NCBI RefSeq assembly: GCF_042681825.1
Contig: NZ_JBHUGH010000038.1
Location: 116,974-180,973, forward strand
Source of the DNA: Halodurantibacterium flavum
Lineage (GTDB): Bacteria > Pseudomonadota > Alphaproteobacteria > Rhodobacterales > Rhodobacteraceae
DNA: 64,000 nucleotides
Direction: 5' to 3'
The stretch's first letter is position 1. Each line of letters begins with the position of its first letter. Position numbers and translations under genes: made by a program. Of this stretch, positions 34,466 through 42,892 are shown one piece after another. The notes under the pieces are model-generated. The model did no database searches and was not told the origin of the DNA. It worked only from the letters and a program-made list of their open reading frames with translations.

Positions 34466-35406
34466 CCGCGGCCTCCGCCAGCCACCGCCTGCTCAATTTC
34501 GTGCAATCGGCGCTGCTGCTCGGGCTCATGGCCGCGATCGCCTGGATCGCGGTGACAGCGATCGTCGGACCCGAGACCGGTCTCCTCATGGCGCTCGCGA
34601 TGGTCGGGGGTCTCCTGTTTGCGCCCGCGCTGCCACGCCGGCTGCTCCTCTCGGCCTATCAGGCGCAGCGGCTCACCGGTCGTGATGCCCCCGGTCTCGT
34701 CGCGGCCCTGGCCGAACTCGCCCGCAGGGCCGGGCTGCAGCGCGCGCCGGCGCTATATCGCGTGCCGAGCCGGCTGCCGAACGCCTTCGCCCTGGGCAGC
34801 CCCGAGGACAGCGCCATCTGCGTCACCGACGGGCTGCTCAACCTGCTCGACGGCCGAGAACTCGCCGGGGTTCTGGCGCATGAGATCGGGCATATCGCCA
34901 ACTGCGACCTGTGGATCATGAGCCTCGCCGACATGATGTCGCGCCTCGTCTCGCTGGCAAGCTGGCTCGGACAGTTGCTTCTACTCCTCAACCTGCCTCT
35001 GGTCCTGGCAGGCATGGTCCATGTGCCTTGGCATGTCGTGATTCTCCTTGTCTTCGCGCCCACCCTCATGGCGCTGGTCCAACTCGGCCTTTCGCGGACG
35101 CGCGAGTACGACGCCGACCGCGCCGCCGCAGAGCTGACCGGCGATCCGGAGGGGCTCGTGCGCGCGCTCGTCAAGCTCGAACGCCGGGTCGGTCGGTTCT
35201 GGGAGGAGATCCTTCTGCCCGGCCGCCGCATTCCGGAGCCCTCGTTGCTCAGGACGCATCCCCCGACCGAAAGCCGAATCCGCCGCCTCCGGGACCTGGT
35301 CACGGGTCGCACGACCCCGATCCCCGCCCTTGTCGGCTACCCGACCGCAAGGGTACCGCTGGGAGGGACACCGCCTCGGTTCCATCGCCTTGGGCTCTAC
35401 TGGTAG
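34462..35406 (+). CDS. HtpX-like M48 membrane zinc protease
   Basis: A 314-residue protein from the ATG at 34462, overlapping psiE by 4 bases. Two N-terminal helices are followed by the M48 motif HEIGH at 140-144. Two more helices come next, and a conserved TREYDADRAA segment supplies the third zinc ligand. HtpX degrades damaged membrane proteins together with FtsH. It is somewhat longer than classical HtpX and diverged from the housekeeping form, as expected for an island copy. It closes the rightward arm. Confidence 0.9.
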   Translation: MTAASASHRLLNFVQSALLLGLMAAIAWIAVTAIVGPETGLLMALAMVGGLLFAPALPRRLLLSAYQAQRLTGRDAPGLVAALAELARRAGLQRAPALYRVPSRLPNAFALGSPEDSAICVTDGLLNLLDGRELAGVLAHEIGHIANCDLWIMSLADMMSRLVSLASWLGQLLLLLNLPLVLAGMVHVPWHVVILLVFAPTLMALVQLGLSRTREYDADRAAAELTGDPEGLVRALVKLERRVGRFWEEILLPGRRIPEPSLLRTHPPTESRIRRLRDLVTGRTTPIPALVGYPTARVPLGGTPPRFHRLGLYW

Positions 35407-36246
35407 GCCTGCAGGGAAGCTGGATCGCCCAGGAGAACGGCGACCTGTCAGAAGGCAGGTCTTCCAGAGAAGGTTGGATATCAGGCCCATCCACTCCGCC
35501 ACTTTCCCCCGCGAAAGCGTTCTCCCGATCCGGCTGTGGCCAGATTTTTCCGTTGTTTTCGAGGGTTATGCGTATGGGGCTGTTCAGTGGCGTCGGTGCC
35601 AGGAGGTCCGGTAGAGGTCTCTCATGGCCGATATTCTCCGGACCTCATGACTGCGCGGATTTGGTGAATTTGTTGCAAATATCTGGATTTGCGAGACTTT
35701 TTCTACGTCGCAGCTGGGCACATCGACACCAGTGGCGTTCGCTGAAATGGAACAGAACTCGAACTTTTGCTACAGCCAGCCGGCACGGTCGTCTCACGCA
35801 TCAACTTCCGCGATGCGGACCGTACCGCCTTCAGACCTTCGACGGCGTCCACCCCATCGCTTACGGCTCATCGCTGCTCTGCGTCGCCTCACTGTGATGA
35901 CGGCAGCCTGCGAACAAGGCACTCGTCATTCGCCCATGGACTGTGCGTCGGCCTGCAGCGTTGTCCCCTTCAACCACCCACGCCACAACGAGCAGCCCAA
36001 TCGGCACTGCCCTCTACAAGATGTTGCTCATGAGGGTGTCGTTGTGCCATGTTGACCGTGACCCGATCTTGAATTCATACGGAGCAACGCAGCAACAGAG
36101 TCTTCGTTCATCTTAGACACTCATTAACGTCGATTGGCGCAAATTCGGCAGCAGCGTGGAGCGACGCCCCCGAAACCATGACACAAACTCCTCGTAGTGA
36201 TGCCAACCAGAATATAGAAAAACAAGAGCAGGGAGAACGTCCGTAC
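35407..36246. other. Gene-poor stretch at the island's right edge
   Basis: Open frames on both strands are short and show no recognisable family. The GC content falls toward the methylase fragment, in particular around 36060-36240. I see no tRNA, IS end or attachment site. It separates the heat-shock island from the interrupted methylase and the conjugative element. Confidence 0.4.
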
Positions 36247-36702
36247 ATGTCATTCCGTTATATCGGATCAAAGGCCCGTGTCGTCGACACCATCATCGAC
36301 CGGATCGGGTCGCCGGATAGCGGGATGTTCATTGATGCATTTTCGGGGACTGGTGCGGTTGCGGAAGCTGCTTCCAGAGCCGGTTGGAAAGTACATGTAA
36401 ACGATCATCTGAGTTCGTCGGCCATCATGTCATTCGCGAGGCTGGTCTCCAAAGCCGACGTTCTGTTTTCCGGGCTCGGGGGGTATGCCAGTGCCGTCGA
36501 GGTGCTGAATTCGCTCAAGCCACAGCGCGGCTTCATCTGGCGTGAATACAGCCCCGCTTCTTCACAACATTGTTCTGTGTCCCGCATGTATTTCACGGAA
36601 GGCAATGCCCAGAAGATCGATGCAATCCGCAGCCAGATCCGCGAATGGCGCTCTCGTGAAGACATAAACCAGAGTGAAGAACGTGTTCTGATCGCAGACC
36701 TA
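36247..36702 (+). pseudogene. D12-class DNA adenine methylase, cut by IS
   Basis: The fragment begins MSFRYIGSKARVVDTIIDRI, with GGGAGAAC upstream, and has the SAM-binding motif DAFSGTGAVAEAA. The usual target-recognition and DPPY motifs should follow but the insertion sequence starts at 36703, after about 152 codons. No remaining part of this gene is found on the other side of the element. It uses lower GC than its surroundings, suggesting separate transfer. Confidence 0.8.
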
Positions 36703-37553
36703 GGTCATGTTGACAAATGGCGGAGCCAGAGGCGGATCGACGTGATGTCGATGAAGCCCAGGAAGCTTTCGGCGGTCTTGTCGTAGCGGGTGGCGACGCG
36801 ACGGGCATTCTTGAGCTTGTTGAAGCACCGCTCAACGAGATTGCGCAGGCGGTAGAGCCTGCGGTCAACGGCGACCCGTAGCTTCCGGGTTTTGCGCATG
36901 GGGATGACCGGCACCACGTCGCGCACCTCCATGGTCTTGCGGATGTTGTCGGAGTCGTAGCCGCGGTCTGCGAGCAGAACGCTTGGCTCGGGCAGGTTGT
37001 CAGCCATGACCAGATCGAAGCCGAGGTAGTCCGATGTCTGCCCGGCCGTGATCTCGGTTCTCATGGGCAGGCCTGCCGCATTGACCCGCAGATGGATCTT
37101 GGTCGTGAAGCCACCTCGCGAGCGGCCGAAACCTTGGCGCGGAGTCCCCCTTTTGCGCCCGCTGCCTGATGATGAGCGCGAACCACGGTGCTGTCGATCA
37201 TCTGCAGCGCATCCGGCACGATCCGGCTCTCGTTCAGCGCCTCCAGGATCTGTTCCCACAGCCCCGCCAACGTCCAGCGCCGGAACTGCCGATAGACAGA
37301 CGACCATTTGCCGAACTCTTCCGGCAGGTCGCGCCAGGGCGACCCCGTTCGGGCGATCCAGAAAATCCCATCCAGAACAAGCCGATGGTTCGTGGGCTTG
37401 CGGCCGTTCGGAGAACGGACAGCCAGGATGAAGCGTTCAAAGAACGCCCACTCGTCGTTCGACATCAGGTTTCGTGCCACGCTGGTCTCCATTGCAGATA
37501 CCAGCTTGAATCACGATCACCGCGCCCGGTGAATCCCTTTTGTCAACACGCCC
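36703..37553 (-). mobile_element. IS5-family insertion sequence (IS427-like group)
   Basis: About 851 bp bounded by imperfect terminal inverted repeats: GGTCATGTTGACAAA at the left and, read inward, GGGCGTGTTGACAAA at the right. The outer ends are flanked by TA inside CTAG (36700-36703 and 37553-37556), the preferred target of this group. It encodes one transposase in two overlapping frames. The flanking genes do not match across it: a methylase on one strand and a DUF2274 start on the other. Confidence 0.88.
36705..37492 (-). CDS. IS5-family transposase, expressed by -1 frameshift
   Basis: The first frame (37492 to 37061, METSVARNLMSNDEWAFFERF) covers the N-terminal part up to DSTVVRAHHQAAGAKGG. 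The second frame ends at 36705 and supplies GFTTKIHLRVNAAGLPM, the TAGQTSD segment and the C-terminal DDE acid region ADRGYDS, ending FLGFIDITSIRLWL. The frames meet at an A-rich then G-rich run, AAAAGGGGG near 37146-37154, a typical slippery site for this family. A full transposase therefore requires -1 slippage. Confidence 0.88.
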
Positions 37554-37604
37554 TAGCTTGATGGGCTTGTCTTCGATGATCGGGCCGAATGTCGATTTGT
37601 TCAT
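37554..37604 (-). pseudogene. DUF2274 gene start, cut by IS
   Basis: Minus-strand codons MNKSTFGPIIEDKPIKL start at 37604 and overlap the trbI stop. They match the N-terminus of DUF2274, the small protein that normally follows trbI in this class of element. The frame is broken by the IS end at 37553, and the rest of the gene is not found across the IS. Confidence 0.65.
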
Positions 37605-38800
37605 TGCGCAGCTCCGTAGGGCTCGAGGACCAAATCGCGGGTGACGATAATGCGGACCGGGAAGCCTGGTCTGATGGTCAGCGTGGGAGCAACCTGCAAC
37701 TGGCGACGGATGATCTGCTGGCCGGCGTCGTTGATCGTGTCCTGTGCGCCGTCGCGAATGGCGCGGATCAGGCGGTCCTCATCGTCGACGGCGAGCTCAG
37801 CGCCGACGGCGAGCAGCGTCGAGAGGCCAGCAGCCTTCGCCAGATCCCACCAGTGATAGTCCACGCCATCTTCGAGTCCGGCATAGCCTTGCGTGTCCGC
37901 TCCGGGCTGACGCTCCAGCACGATCGAGCGACCGTTCGGGAAGATCAGGCGATTCCAGACGAGCAGCACGCGGCGCTGCCGGAAACCGACATCGTTGCTG
38001 TATTCGCCGATGATTCGGGTGCCCTGGGGCACAAGCAGGACCCGGCCGGTGGGGCTGTCGTAGATGTGTTCCGTCACCTGGGCGGTGATCTGACCGGGCA
38101 GATCGGAGCGGATGCCGGTGATCAGCGCGGCTGGAATCACCGCGCCGGCCTGCAGCACAAAGGGCGATGCTGGCGGCATGACGCGATCTGAGGCGACGGT
38201 GCGCCTGTCGACGGCGGCGTTGAGGAAGGCGTTTTGCCGGTCCTGGGCAGTTGGGGCACCTAACTGGCCTGCAAGCCCGAGGCCGGCAAGATTTGGACTG
38301 GCTACGCCTGGAGAGGTTGCGGCAGCCGCTCCCGTTCTCGGGCCGGTCTGGAAGAAGACGCGGCTGGTCCGGGCCGCTTCTTCCTCGGCCAGACGGCGCT
38401 GTTCCTCGGGATCGACCTGCGGTGTCGCCATGGCCGGCGGCACGACCGGCCGGCCGCGGTTCTGGGCGTCGAGGATCGGCCGCCCGAGATCGCCGGGCAA
38501 AGCTGGGCCCAGTACCGGGCCGGTGTAGTCGCGCGGCAGGCCCGCGAGGCCATCGGCCGTCGGCCTGTTGTCGATGGAGTAGAGCTCCTCGTTCTCCGTA
38601 CCGGCATCGCGCGTCTGGAGCGCATACATCAGCGCACCTGCGATGCCGATGCTGGCGATGAGGCCGACGCTGGCCAGAACTTTGCGCGACAGGCGCGTGA
38701 CGCGCGGCGGCTCCGCACGCAGCCGCATGGTGGATGTGGAATCGACGGCGACGCCGGTGAGCGGAGCGCTCTCTTCGTTTTTTTCTTCGTGGTTGCTCAT
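37601..38800 (-). CDS. trbI: Conjugal transfer protein TrbI (VirB10-like)
   Basis: A 399-residue protein with a cytoplasmic N-terminus, one membrane helix (about 42-62), a Pro-rich periplasmic linker and a TrbI/VirB10 C-terminal barrel with PFVLQAGAVIPAALITGIRSDLPG and VPQGTRIIGEYSN. TrbI bridges both membranes of the mating channel. It is the last structural trb gene; its 5-prime end overlaps trbG, and a DUF2274 start overlaps its stop. Confidence 0.95.
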   Translation of the reverse strand: MSNHEEKNEESAPLTGVAVDSTSTMRLRAEPPRVTRLSRKVLASVGLIASIGIAGALMYALQTRDAGTENEELYSIDNRPTADGLAGLPRDYTGPVLGPALPGDLGRPILDAQNRGRPVVPPAMATPQVDPEEQRRLAEEEAARTSRVFFQTGPRTGAAAATSPGVASPNLAGLGLAGQLGAPTAQDRQNAFLNAAVDRRTVASDRVMPPASPFVLQAGAVIPAALITGIRSDLPGQITAQVTEHIYDSPTGRVLLVPQGTRIIGEYSNDVGFRQRRVLLVWNRLIFPNGRSIVLERQPGADTQGYAGLEDGVDYHWWDLAKAAGLSTLLAVGAELAVDDEDRLIRAIRDGAQDTINDAGQQIIRRQLQVAPTLTIRPGFPVRIIVTRDLVLEPYGAAQ

Positions 38801-39780
38801 GACGTTGGCCTTCCGTCGGTACGAACGATCCTGACGGTCTGCTGGCGGTCGCCGCCGCCGAGACGCAGCTCGGCCGCGCCGAAGAGGCGATCGACGATCA
38901 GGATGTTCTGGTAGATGCGGCTGTTGACGATCTGGGCCTCGCCGTCCGATCCGATGACGAAGAGCGGTGGCATCTCGCCCTGCACGATGCCGCGCGGGAA
39001 CTCGACATAGACCCGGCGTCCGTCGTCATAGACCGAGACCGGCCGCCATGGCGGCGTGTCGCCGGTCAGGCCGTAGCGATAGTTCCTCGCCGCAACGGCC
39101 GGAATAACCGGCGTGGCCGGAACGCTCTGCCGCTGACCGGCGGGCGGCTGCGGATAGGCCCACGCGACGGCAGGCATATAGGGGCTTTCGCCTGATCGCA
39201 GCTCGATCATGTAGACGCGGCGATCGGTCGTGACGACGAGATTGGTGGTGATGTCGGCGCGCGTCGGCTTGACGAGAATGTGGACGCGGCGGGCGGCGCC
39301 GCTGCCGCTCTCGGTATCGCCGATGATCCAGCGCGCCGTGTCGCCGGCGGCGATCGGGCCGGCGCCGGTCAGGCTCTCGCCCGGCTCGAGTGCAATATTG
39401 GTGATCTGGCCGGGGGCGGCATAGACCTGATAGAGCGCCCCTTCGCTCCAGGGATAGATCTGGATGGAATTGTAGTATCCCTCGCGCCGTGGCTGAACCC
39501 TTGCGGCGGCATTGGCGTTCTGGACGCGACCTTCCGGCGTACTGGCGGCGGTACCACCGCGCGCCGGCGTCCAGGCCGGCGGCACATGCAATGGGCGCGG
39601 CCGCTGGTCGGTGACGATCGCCGGCACGGCCGGAAGTGGCGGCACGTCGGCATCGTAGCTGATCTGGGGTGGCCGGTTGGTTGCACAGCCCGCAAGCATG
39701 GTGGCGGAAAGCAGGACAATCGCCAATGCGGGTTTACGGAAACGCTGAAAGGCGGGTTTGTTCATCGTCGGGCGGCTCAT
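38797..39780 (-). CDS. trbG: Conjugal transfer protein TrbG (VirB9-like)
   Basis: A 327-residue outer-membrane-complex protein from the ATG at 39780. The lipobox-like LLSATMLAGCA suggests it is a lipoprotein or is exported. The C-terminal half contains YRYGLTGDTPPWRPVSVYDDGRRVYVEFP, a VirB9/CagX signature. It forms the core channel with TrbI. Its start overlaps the trbF stop by 4 bases; an in-frame ATG at 39765 is an alternative. Confidence 0.93.
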   Translation of the reverse strand: MSRPTMNKPAFQRFRKPALAIVLLSATMLAGCATNRPPQISYDADVPPLPAVPAIVTDQRPRPLHVPPAWTPARGGTAASTPEGRVQNANAAARVQPRREGYYNSIQIYPWSEGALYQVYAAPGQITNIALEPGESLTGAGPIAAGDTARWIIGDTESGSGAARRVHILVKPTRADITTNLVVTTDRRVYMIELRSGESPYMPAVAWAYPQPPAGQRQSVPATPVIPAVAARNYRYGLTGDTPPWRPVSVYDDGRRVYVEFPRGIVQGEMPPLFVIGSDGEAQIVNSRIYQNILIVDRLFGAAELRLGGGDRQQTVRIVRTDGRPTS

Positions 39781-40466
39781 TGGCTCATCTCCCGCGACCA
39801 ATTGATGGCGTTGACGTAGATCCCCAGCGGATTGGCGCGCAGCCGCTCGGCGTCGCGCGGCGTCTGGATCACGATCGTCAGGATCGCGGTCCAACGTTCG
39901 GTGGTGGAGAGCTGGCCGTTCTCGTAATGGCGCTCGGTCCAGGCGACGCGGAAGCTGTCCGGCGATGCACGTATGACGCTCGATACCTCGACGGCGATCT
40001 GCTGGCGGCCGACGCGGGTGAACGGGTCATTGGCGCGGGCATAGTCGTTGAGAGCGGCTGCGCCGCGGTCCGTGGTCCACTCATAGGCCCGAAGCCAGTT
40101 CTGCCGCACGATGATGGCGTCGGCCGGGATCGAGCGGGTCTGCTCGATGAAGCGCGCGAGGTGCCAGGCGATCTGGGGATCGGTCGGCCGATAGTCGGCC
40201 GATGCCGGGGCGACGGTCTGGGCCTGGCCGAGGTTGTCCACCTGCACCACCCAGGGAACTACGGTCCCGCGCGCCGACTGCCAGACAAGGGCTGCGGCAA
40301 AGCCGGCCGAGAGGATCAGGCTGCCGAACGCCATATAGCGCCAGTTCTTCGCCTGGACGCGGGCCGAGCCGATGCGCTCGTCCCAGACTTGCGCGGCCTT
40401 TTGGTAAGGCGTTTCTGGTTCCGGCGTCTTGCCGTAGTGGGTGGCGGGTCGTTTGAAGAGGCTCAT
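39777..40466 (-). CDS. trbF: Conjugal transfer protein TrbF (VirB8-like)
   Basis: A 229-residue bitopic inner-membrane protein. A short N-terminus is followed by one helix at about 45-65 (MAFGSLILSAGFAAALVW) and a periplasmic VirB8 domain with VPWVVQVDNLGQ and YVNAINWSREM at the end. It nucleates assembly of the secretion channel. It overlaps trbG and, by 4 bases, the trbL stop. Confidence 0.94.
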   Translation of the reverse strand: MSLFKRPATHYGKTPEPETPYQKAAQVWDERIGSARVQAKNWRYMAFGSLILSAGFAAALVWQSARGTVVPWVVQVDNLGQAQTVAPASADYRPTDPQIAWHLARFIEQTRSIPADAIIVRQNWLRAYEWTTDRGAAALNDYARANDPFTRVGRQQIAVEVSSVIRASPDSFRVAWTERHYENGQLSTTERWTAILTIVIQTPRDAERLRANPLGIYVNAINWSREMSQ

Positions 40467-41821
40467 GAGCGGTCACTTTCGGAAAGATTGACGGAAGAGC
40501 CGCCGCCGTGGCTGTCGCCGGACCGGACGGCGTGCGCGGCGGCTGAGATGCCGTGGCTGAGGGCCTGGCTGCGTTTCATGCGCTTTGCCCAGTCAGGGGC
40601 TCCATCGCGCTGAGGACTGACGGATTCGGCAGCCGCATCCGCGCCGCCAATGGTTCCCATGGTCGAGGAGCCACCGGTCACGCCGAAGCCGGCCTTGGCG
40701 CCATCGGAGAAGCTGGATTTGACGCTCTCGGATGCGCGGGCGGCGGCGCGCTTGAGCGGCGAGACAGCGGCCGATCCCGCGGCGCGCGCAACGCCGCCGA
40801 GGCCGGATGCGACGCCCGCGGCGCCGGACTGTCCCAGCGAGCCGAGGCTGTAGGCCGACGAAGCCGCACCTGCCGCGGCCGCACCGCCGCGAACAGCAGC
40901 GCCGCCGCCGGAGATCGCTGCCCCTCCACCCTTCACGGCAAGGCCCGCGGCGCCCCCGGCAGCAAGCGCTGCGCCACCGACGGCAAGGCCAGTACCGACA
41001 GCTGCGCCGGCGCCAAGCTGCGGCCCGCCCGACACGAGGCCATTGGCAATACCGGGGCCGAAGATGCCGAGGCCCAGAAGGGAAAGTGCTGCGAGCACGA
41101 CGGCCATGGCGTCATCGATGGACGGTGTCTGGCCACCGAAGCCGGCGGTGAACTGCGAGAACAGGGTCGAGCCGATGCCGATCACGACGGCCAGAACCAG
41201 CACCTTGATGCCGGAGGAGACGACGTTGCCCAAGACCCGTTCGGCCATGAAAGCGGTCTTGCCGAACAGTCCGAAGGGGATCAGCACGAAGCCGGCCAAG
41301 GTGGTGAGCTTGAATTCGATAAGCGTCACGAAGAGCTGCACGGCCAGGATGAAGAAGGCGAGCAGCACCAGCGCCCAGGCGAAGAGCAAGCAGGCGATCT
41401 GGATGAAGTTCTCGAAGAAGGCGACCCAGCCCATCAGGTCGGAGATGGAATCGAGCAAGGGGCGAGCGGCATCGAGGCCGGTCTGAGCGACCTTGCCGGG
41501 GCGCAGGAGATCCTCGACCGTGAAGCTGGTGCCGGAGCCCCTCAGGCCGAGACCGGCAAAGCTATCGAAGACGATCTTGGCGAGGTTGTTCCAGTTGCCG
41601 ATGATGTAGGCGAAGACGCCGACGAACAGCGTCTTCTTGACCAGCCGCGCGATGATGTCGTCGTCCGCGCCCCAGGACCAGAAGAGAGCCGCGAGCGTCA
41701 CGTCGATGACGATCAGCGTGGTGGCGATGAAGGCCACCTCGTCGCCGAGCAGGCCAAAGCCAGAGTCGATATAGCGGGTGAATGTCCCGAGGAATGTATC
41801 GATAACGCCTGTTCCGCCCAT
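40463..41821 (-). CDS. trbL: Conjugal transfer protein TrbL (VirB6-like)
   Basis: A 452-residue polytopic membrane protein from the ATG at 41821. It has about six helices over residues 20-270, then an Ala/Gly/Ser-rich tail (from about 285) with long GGAAL-type runs that is typical of TrbL. It ends with VNLSESDRS. The channel subunit shapes DNA passage through the inner membrane. A shorter trbK-like gene precedes it by 4 bases. Confidence 0.94.
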   Translation of the reverse strand: MGGTGVIDTFLGTFTRYIDSGFGLLGDEVAFIATTLIVIDVTLAALFWSWGADDDIIARLVKKTLFVGVFAYIIGNWNNLAKIVFDSFAGLGLRGSGTSFTVEDLLRPGKVAQTGLDAARPLLDSISDLMGWVAFFENFIQIACLLFAWALVLLAFFILAVQLFVTLIEFKLTTLAGFVLIPFGLFGKTAFMAERVLGNVVSSGIKVLVLAVVIGIGSTLFSQFTAGFGGQTPSIDDAMAVVLAALSLLGLGIFGPGIANGLVSGGPQLGAGAAVGTGLAVGGAALAAGGAAGLAVKGGGAAISGGGAAVRGGAAAAGAASSAYSLGSLGQSGAAGVASGLGGVARAAGSAAVSPLKRAAARASESVKSSFSDGAKAGFGVTGGSSTMGTIGGADAAAESVSPQRDGAPDWAKRMKRSQALSHGISAAAHAVRSGDSHGGGSSVNLSESDRS

Positions 41822-41825
41822 CGAC

Positions 41826-42113
41826 CTATCTCCCCTCGCCCGCGGCCGAAGGAGCCGGTTGCGGCGAACGGCCGAGGAATCGGTCGCGGGTTTCGGCCCA
41901 GACGCGCAGGCAGTCGGGATCGTTGGCGGCACTCTGCCCAAGCTGTTGGCACCGGCGTTGCGCCTCGCGCAACGGATCGCGTGCGGGCTCGATGAGGCGC
42001 ACCGGCTCCGTTCCCGGAGCTTCTACTTTTCGGGTCATCTCGATCGCCGTCGCGGTAATGGCGACGGCGACGAAGACGAAGACGCCCAGCCGGGCCAGCA
42101 TCTTGCCATCCAT
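41826..42113 (-). CDS. TrbK-alt-like entry exclusion protein
   Basis: A 95-residue protein, MDGKMLARLGVFVFVAVAITATA, with an N-terminal membrane helix. Cys55 and Cys68 lie in RRCQQLGQSAANDPDCLRVW, the pattern of the putative entry-exclusion protein often annotated TrbK-alt. It lies between trbJ and trbL. Its likely role is to block redundant mating; the assignment rests on position and the cysteine-containing core. Confidence 0.72.
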   Translation of the reverse strand: MDGKMLARLGVFVFVAVAITATAIEMTRKVEAPGTEPVRLIEPARDPLREAQRRCQQLGQSAANDPDCLRVWAETRDRFLGRSPQPAPSAAGEGR

Positions 42114-42133
42114 GGCCGCCCCCTTTCGCCGTG

Positions 42134-42892
42134 TCAGTTGCCGTTGTTGAACATCTGCGCGTTGCCCGGCTGATAGCCGGAACCGGGCGTCAGGAAGCGG
42201 CGGCGCTGTTCGCGTCCCTGTTCGGCCGCAGCCGCGCGTTCGGCTTCGCTCAGCGCGCCGGCTCGGCCATTCGCCGAGATCAGGGCGATCAGGTCGGAGA
42301 GCTGCTGCGACTGGAGCGCGAGGAGCTGGTTGCCGGCCTGGGTCGCCTGGAGCGCGCCCGTCGCGCCCTGGCTCTGGCCGACCAGCGTCGCCATTTCGGC
42401 ACGGTTCGTGTCGATGTTGCCGACCACGCCGGCTTGCACGCGCATGGCGTCCTGCAGGCTGCCCACGGTGTTCTGCCAGCGCGCGAGGGCGTCGGCGACG
42501 AGTTGCTGCTCCGTCATTGACATGGAGACATTGCCGTATTGCTGCTGAAACATCTGGTCGATGCGTTGGACATCGAAGGCGATGTTCTGCGCCTGGTTCA
42601 GAAGCTGCTGCGTGCGCTGGACACTCTGCTGGAGCTGCTGGAGTGAGGAATGCGGCAGGCTCGCGAGATTGCGGGCTTGGTTGATGAGCATCTGCGCTTC
42701 GTTCTGGAGGCTCTGAATCTGGTTGTTGATCTGCTCCATGGCGCGCGCCGCCGAGAGTACGTTTTCGACGTAGTTCCTCGGATCGAAGACGATCCACTGC
42801 GCGGCGGCGGGTGCGACGAGCACCGGCGACAAAGCGATGGGGAACGAAAGGAATGTTGCGGCAAGCAAGGCCGCGCGCGGGCGACGGATCAT
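42134..42892 (-). CDS. trbJ: Conjugal transfer protein TrbJ (VirB5-like)
   Basis: A 252-residue periplasmic protein. The signal peptide ends near APAAAQWIVFDP. The mature part has a helical Q-rich coiled coil (QINNQIQSLQNEAQMLINQARNL). The C-terminus is Gln/Asn-rich and flexible. VirB5-type proteins sit at the pilus tip. It overlaps the trbE stop by 4 bases and is followed by the trbK-alt gene. Confidence 0.92.
   Translation of the reverse strand: MIRRPRAALLAATFLSFPIALSPVLVAPAAAQWIVFDPRNYVENVLSAARAMEQINNQIQSLQNEAQMLINQARNLASLPHSSLQQLQQSVQRTQQLLNQAQNIAFDVQRIDQMFQQQYGNVSMSMTEQQLVADALARWQNTVGSLQDAMRVQAGVVGNIDTNRAEMATLVGQSQGATGALQATQAGNQLLALQSQQLSDLIALISANGRAGALSEAERAAAAEQGREQRRRFLTPGSGYQPGNAQMFNNGN

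Noticed and set aside
36703..37553. Composite transposon carrying the stress island
   Set aside because: Only one copy of the IS is visible in the window; a second flanking copy would be needed.
40553..41995. A 480-codon plus-strand frame opposite trbL
   Set aside because: It is antisense to trbL; its Ala/Gly/Glu-rich translation mirrors the trbL tail.
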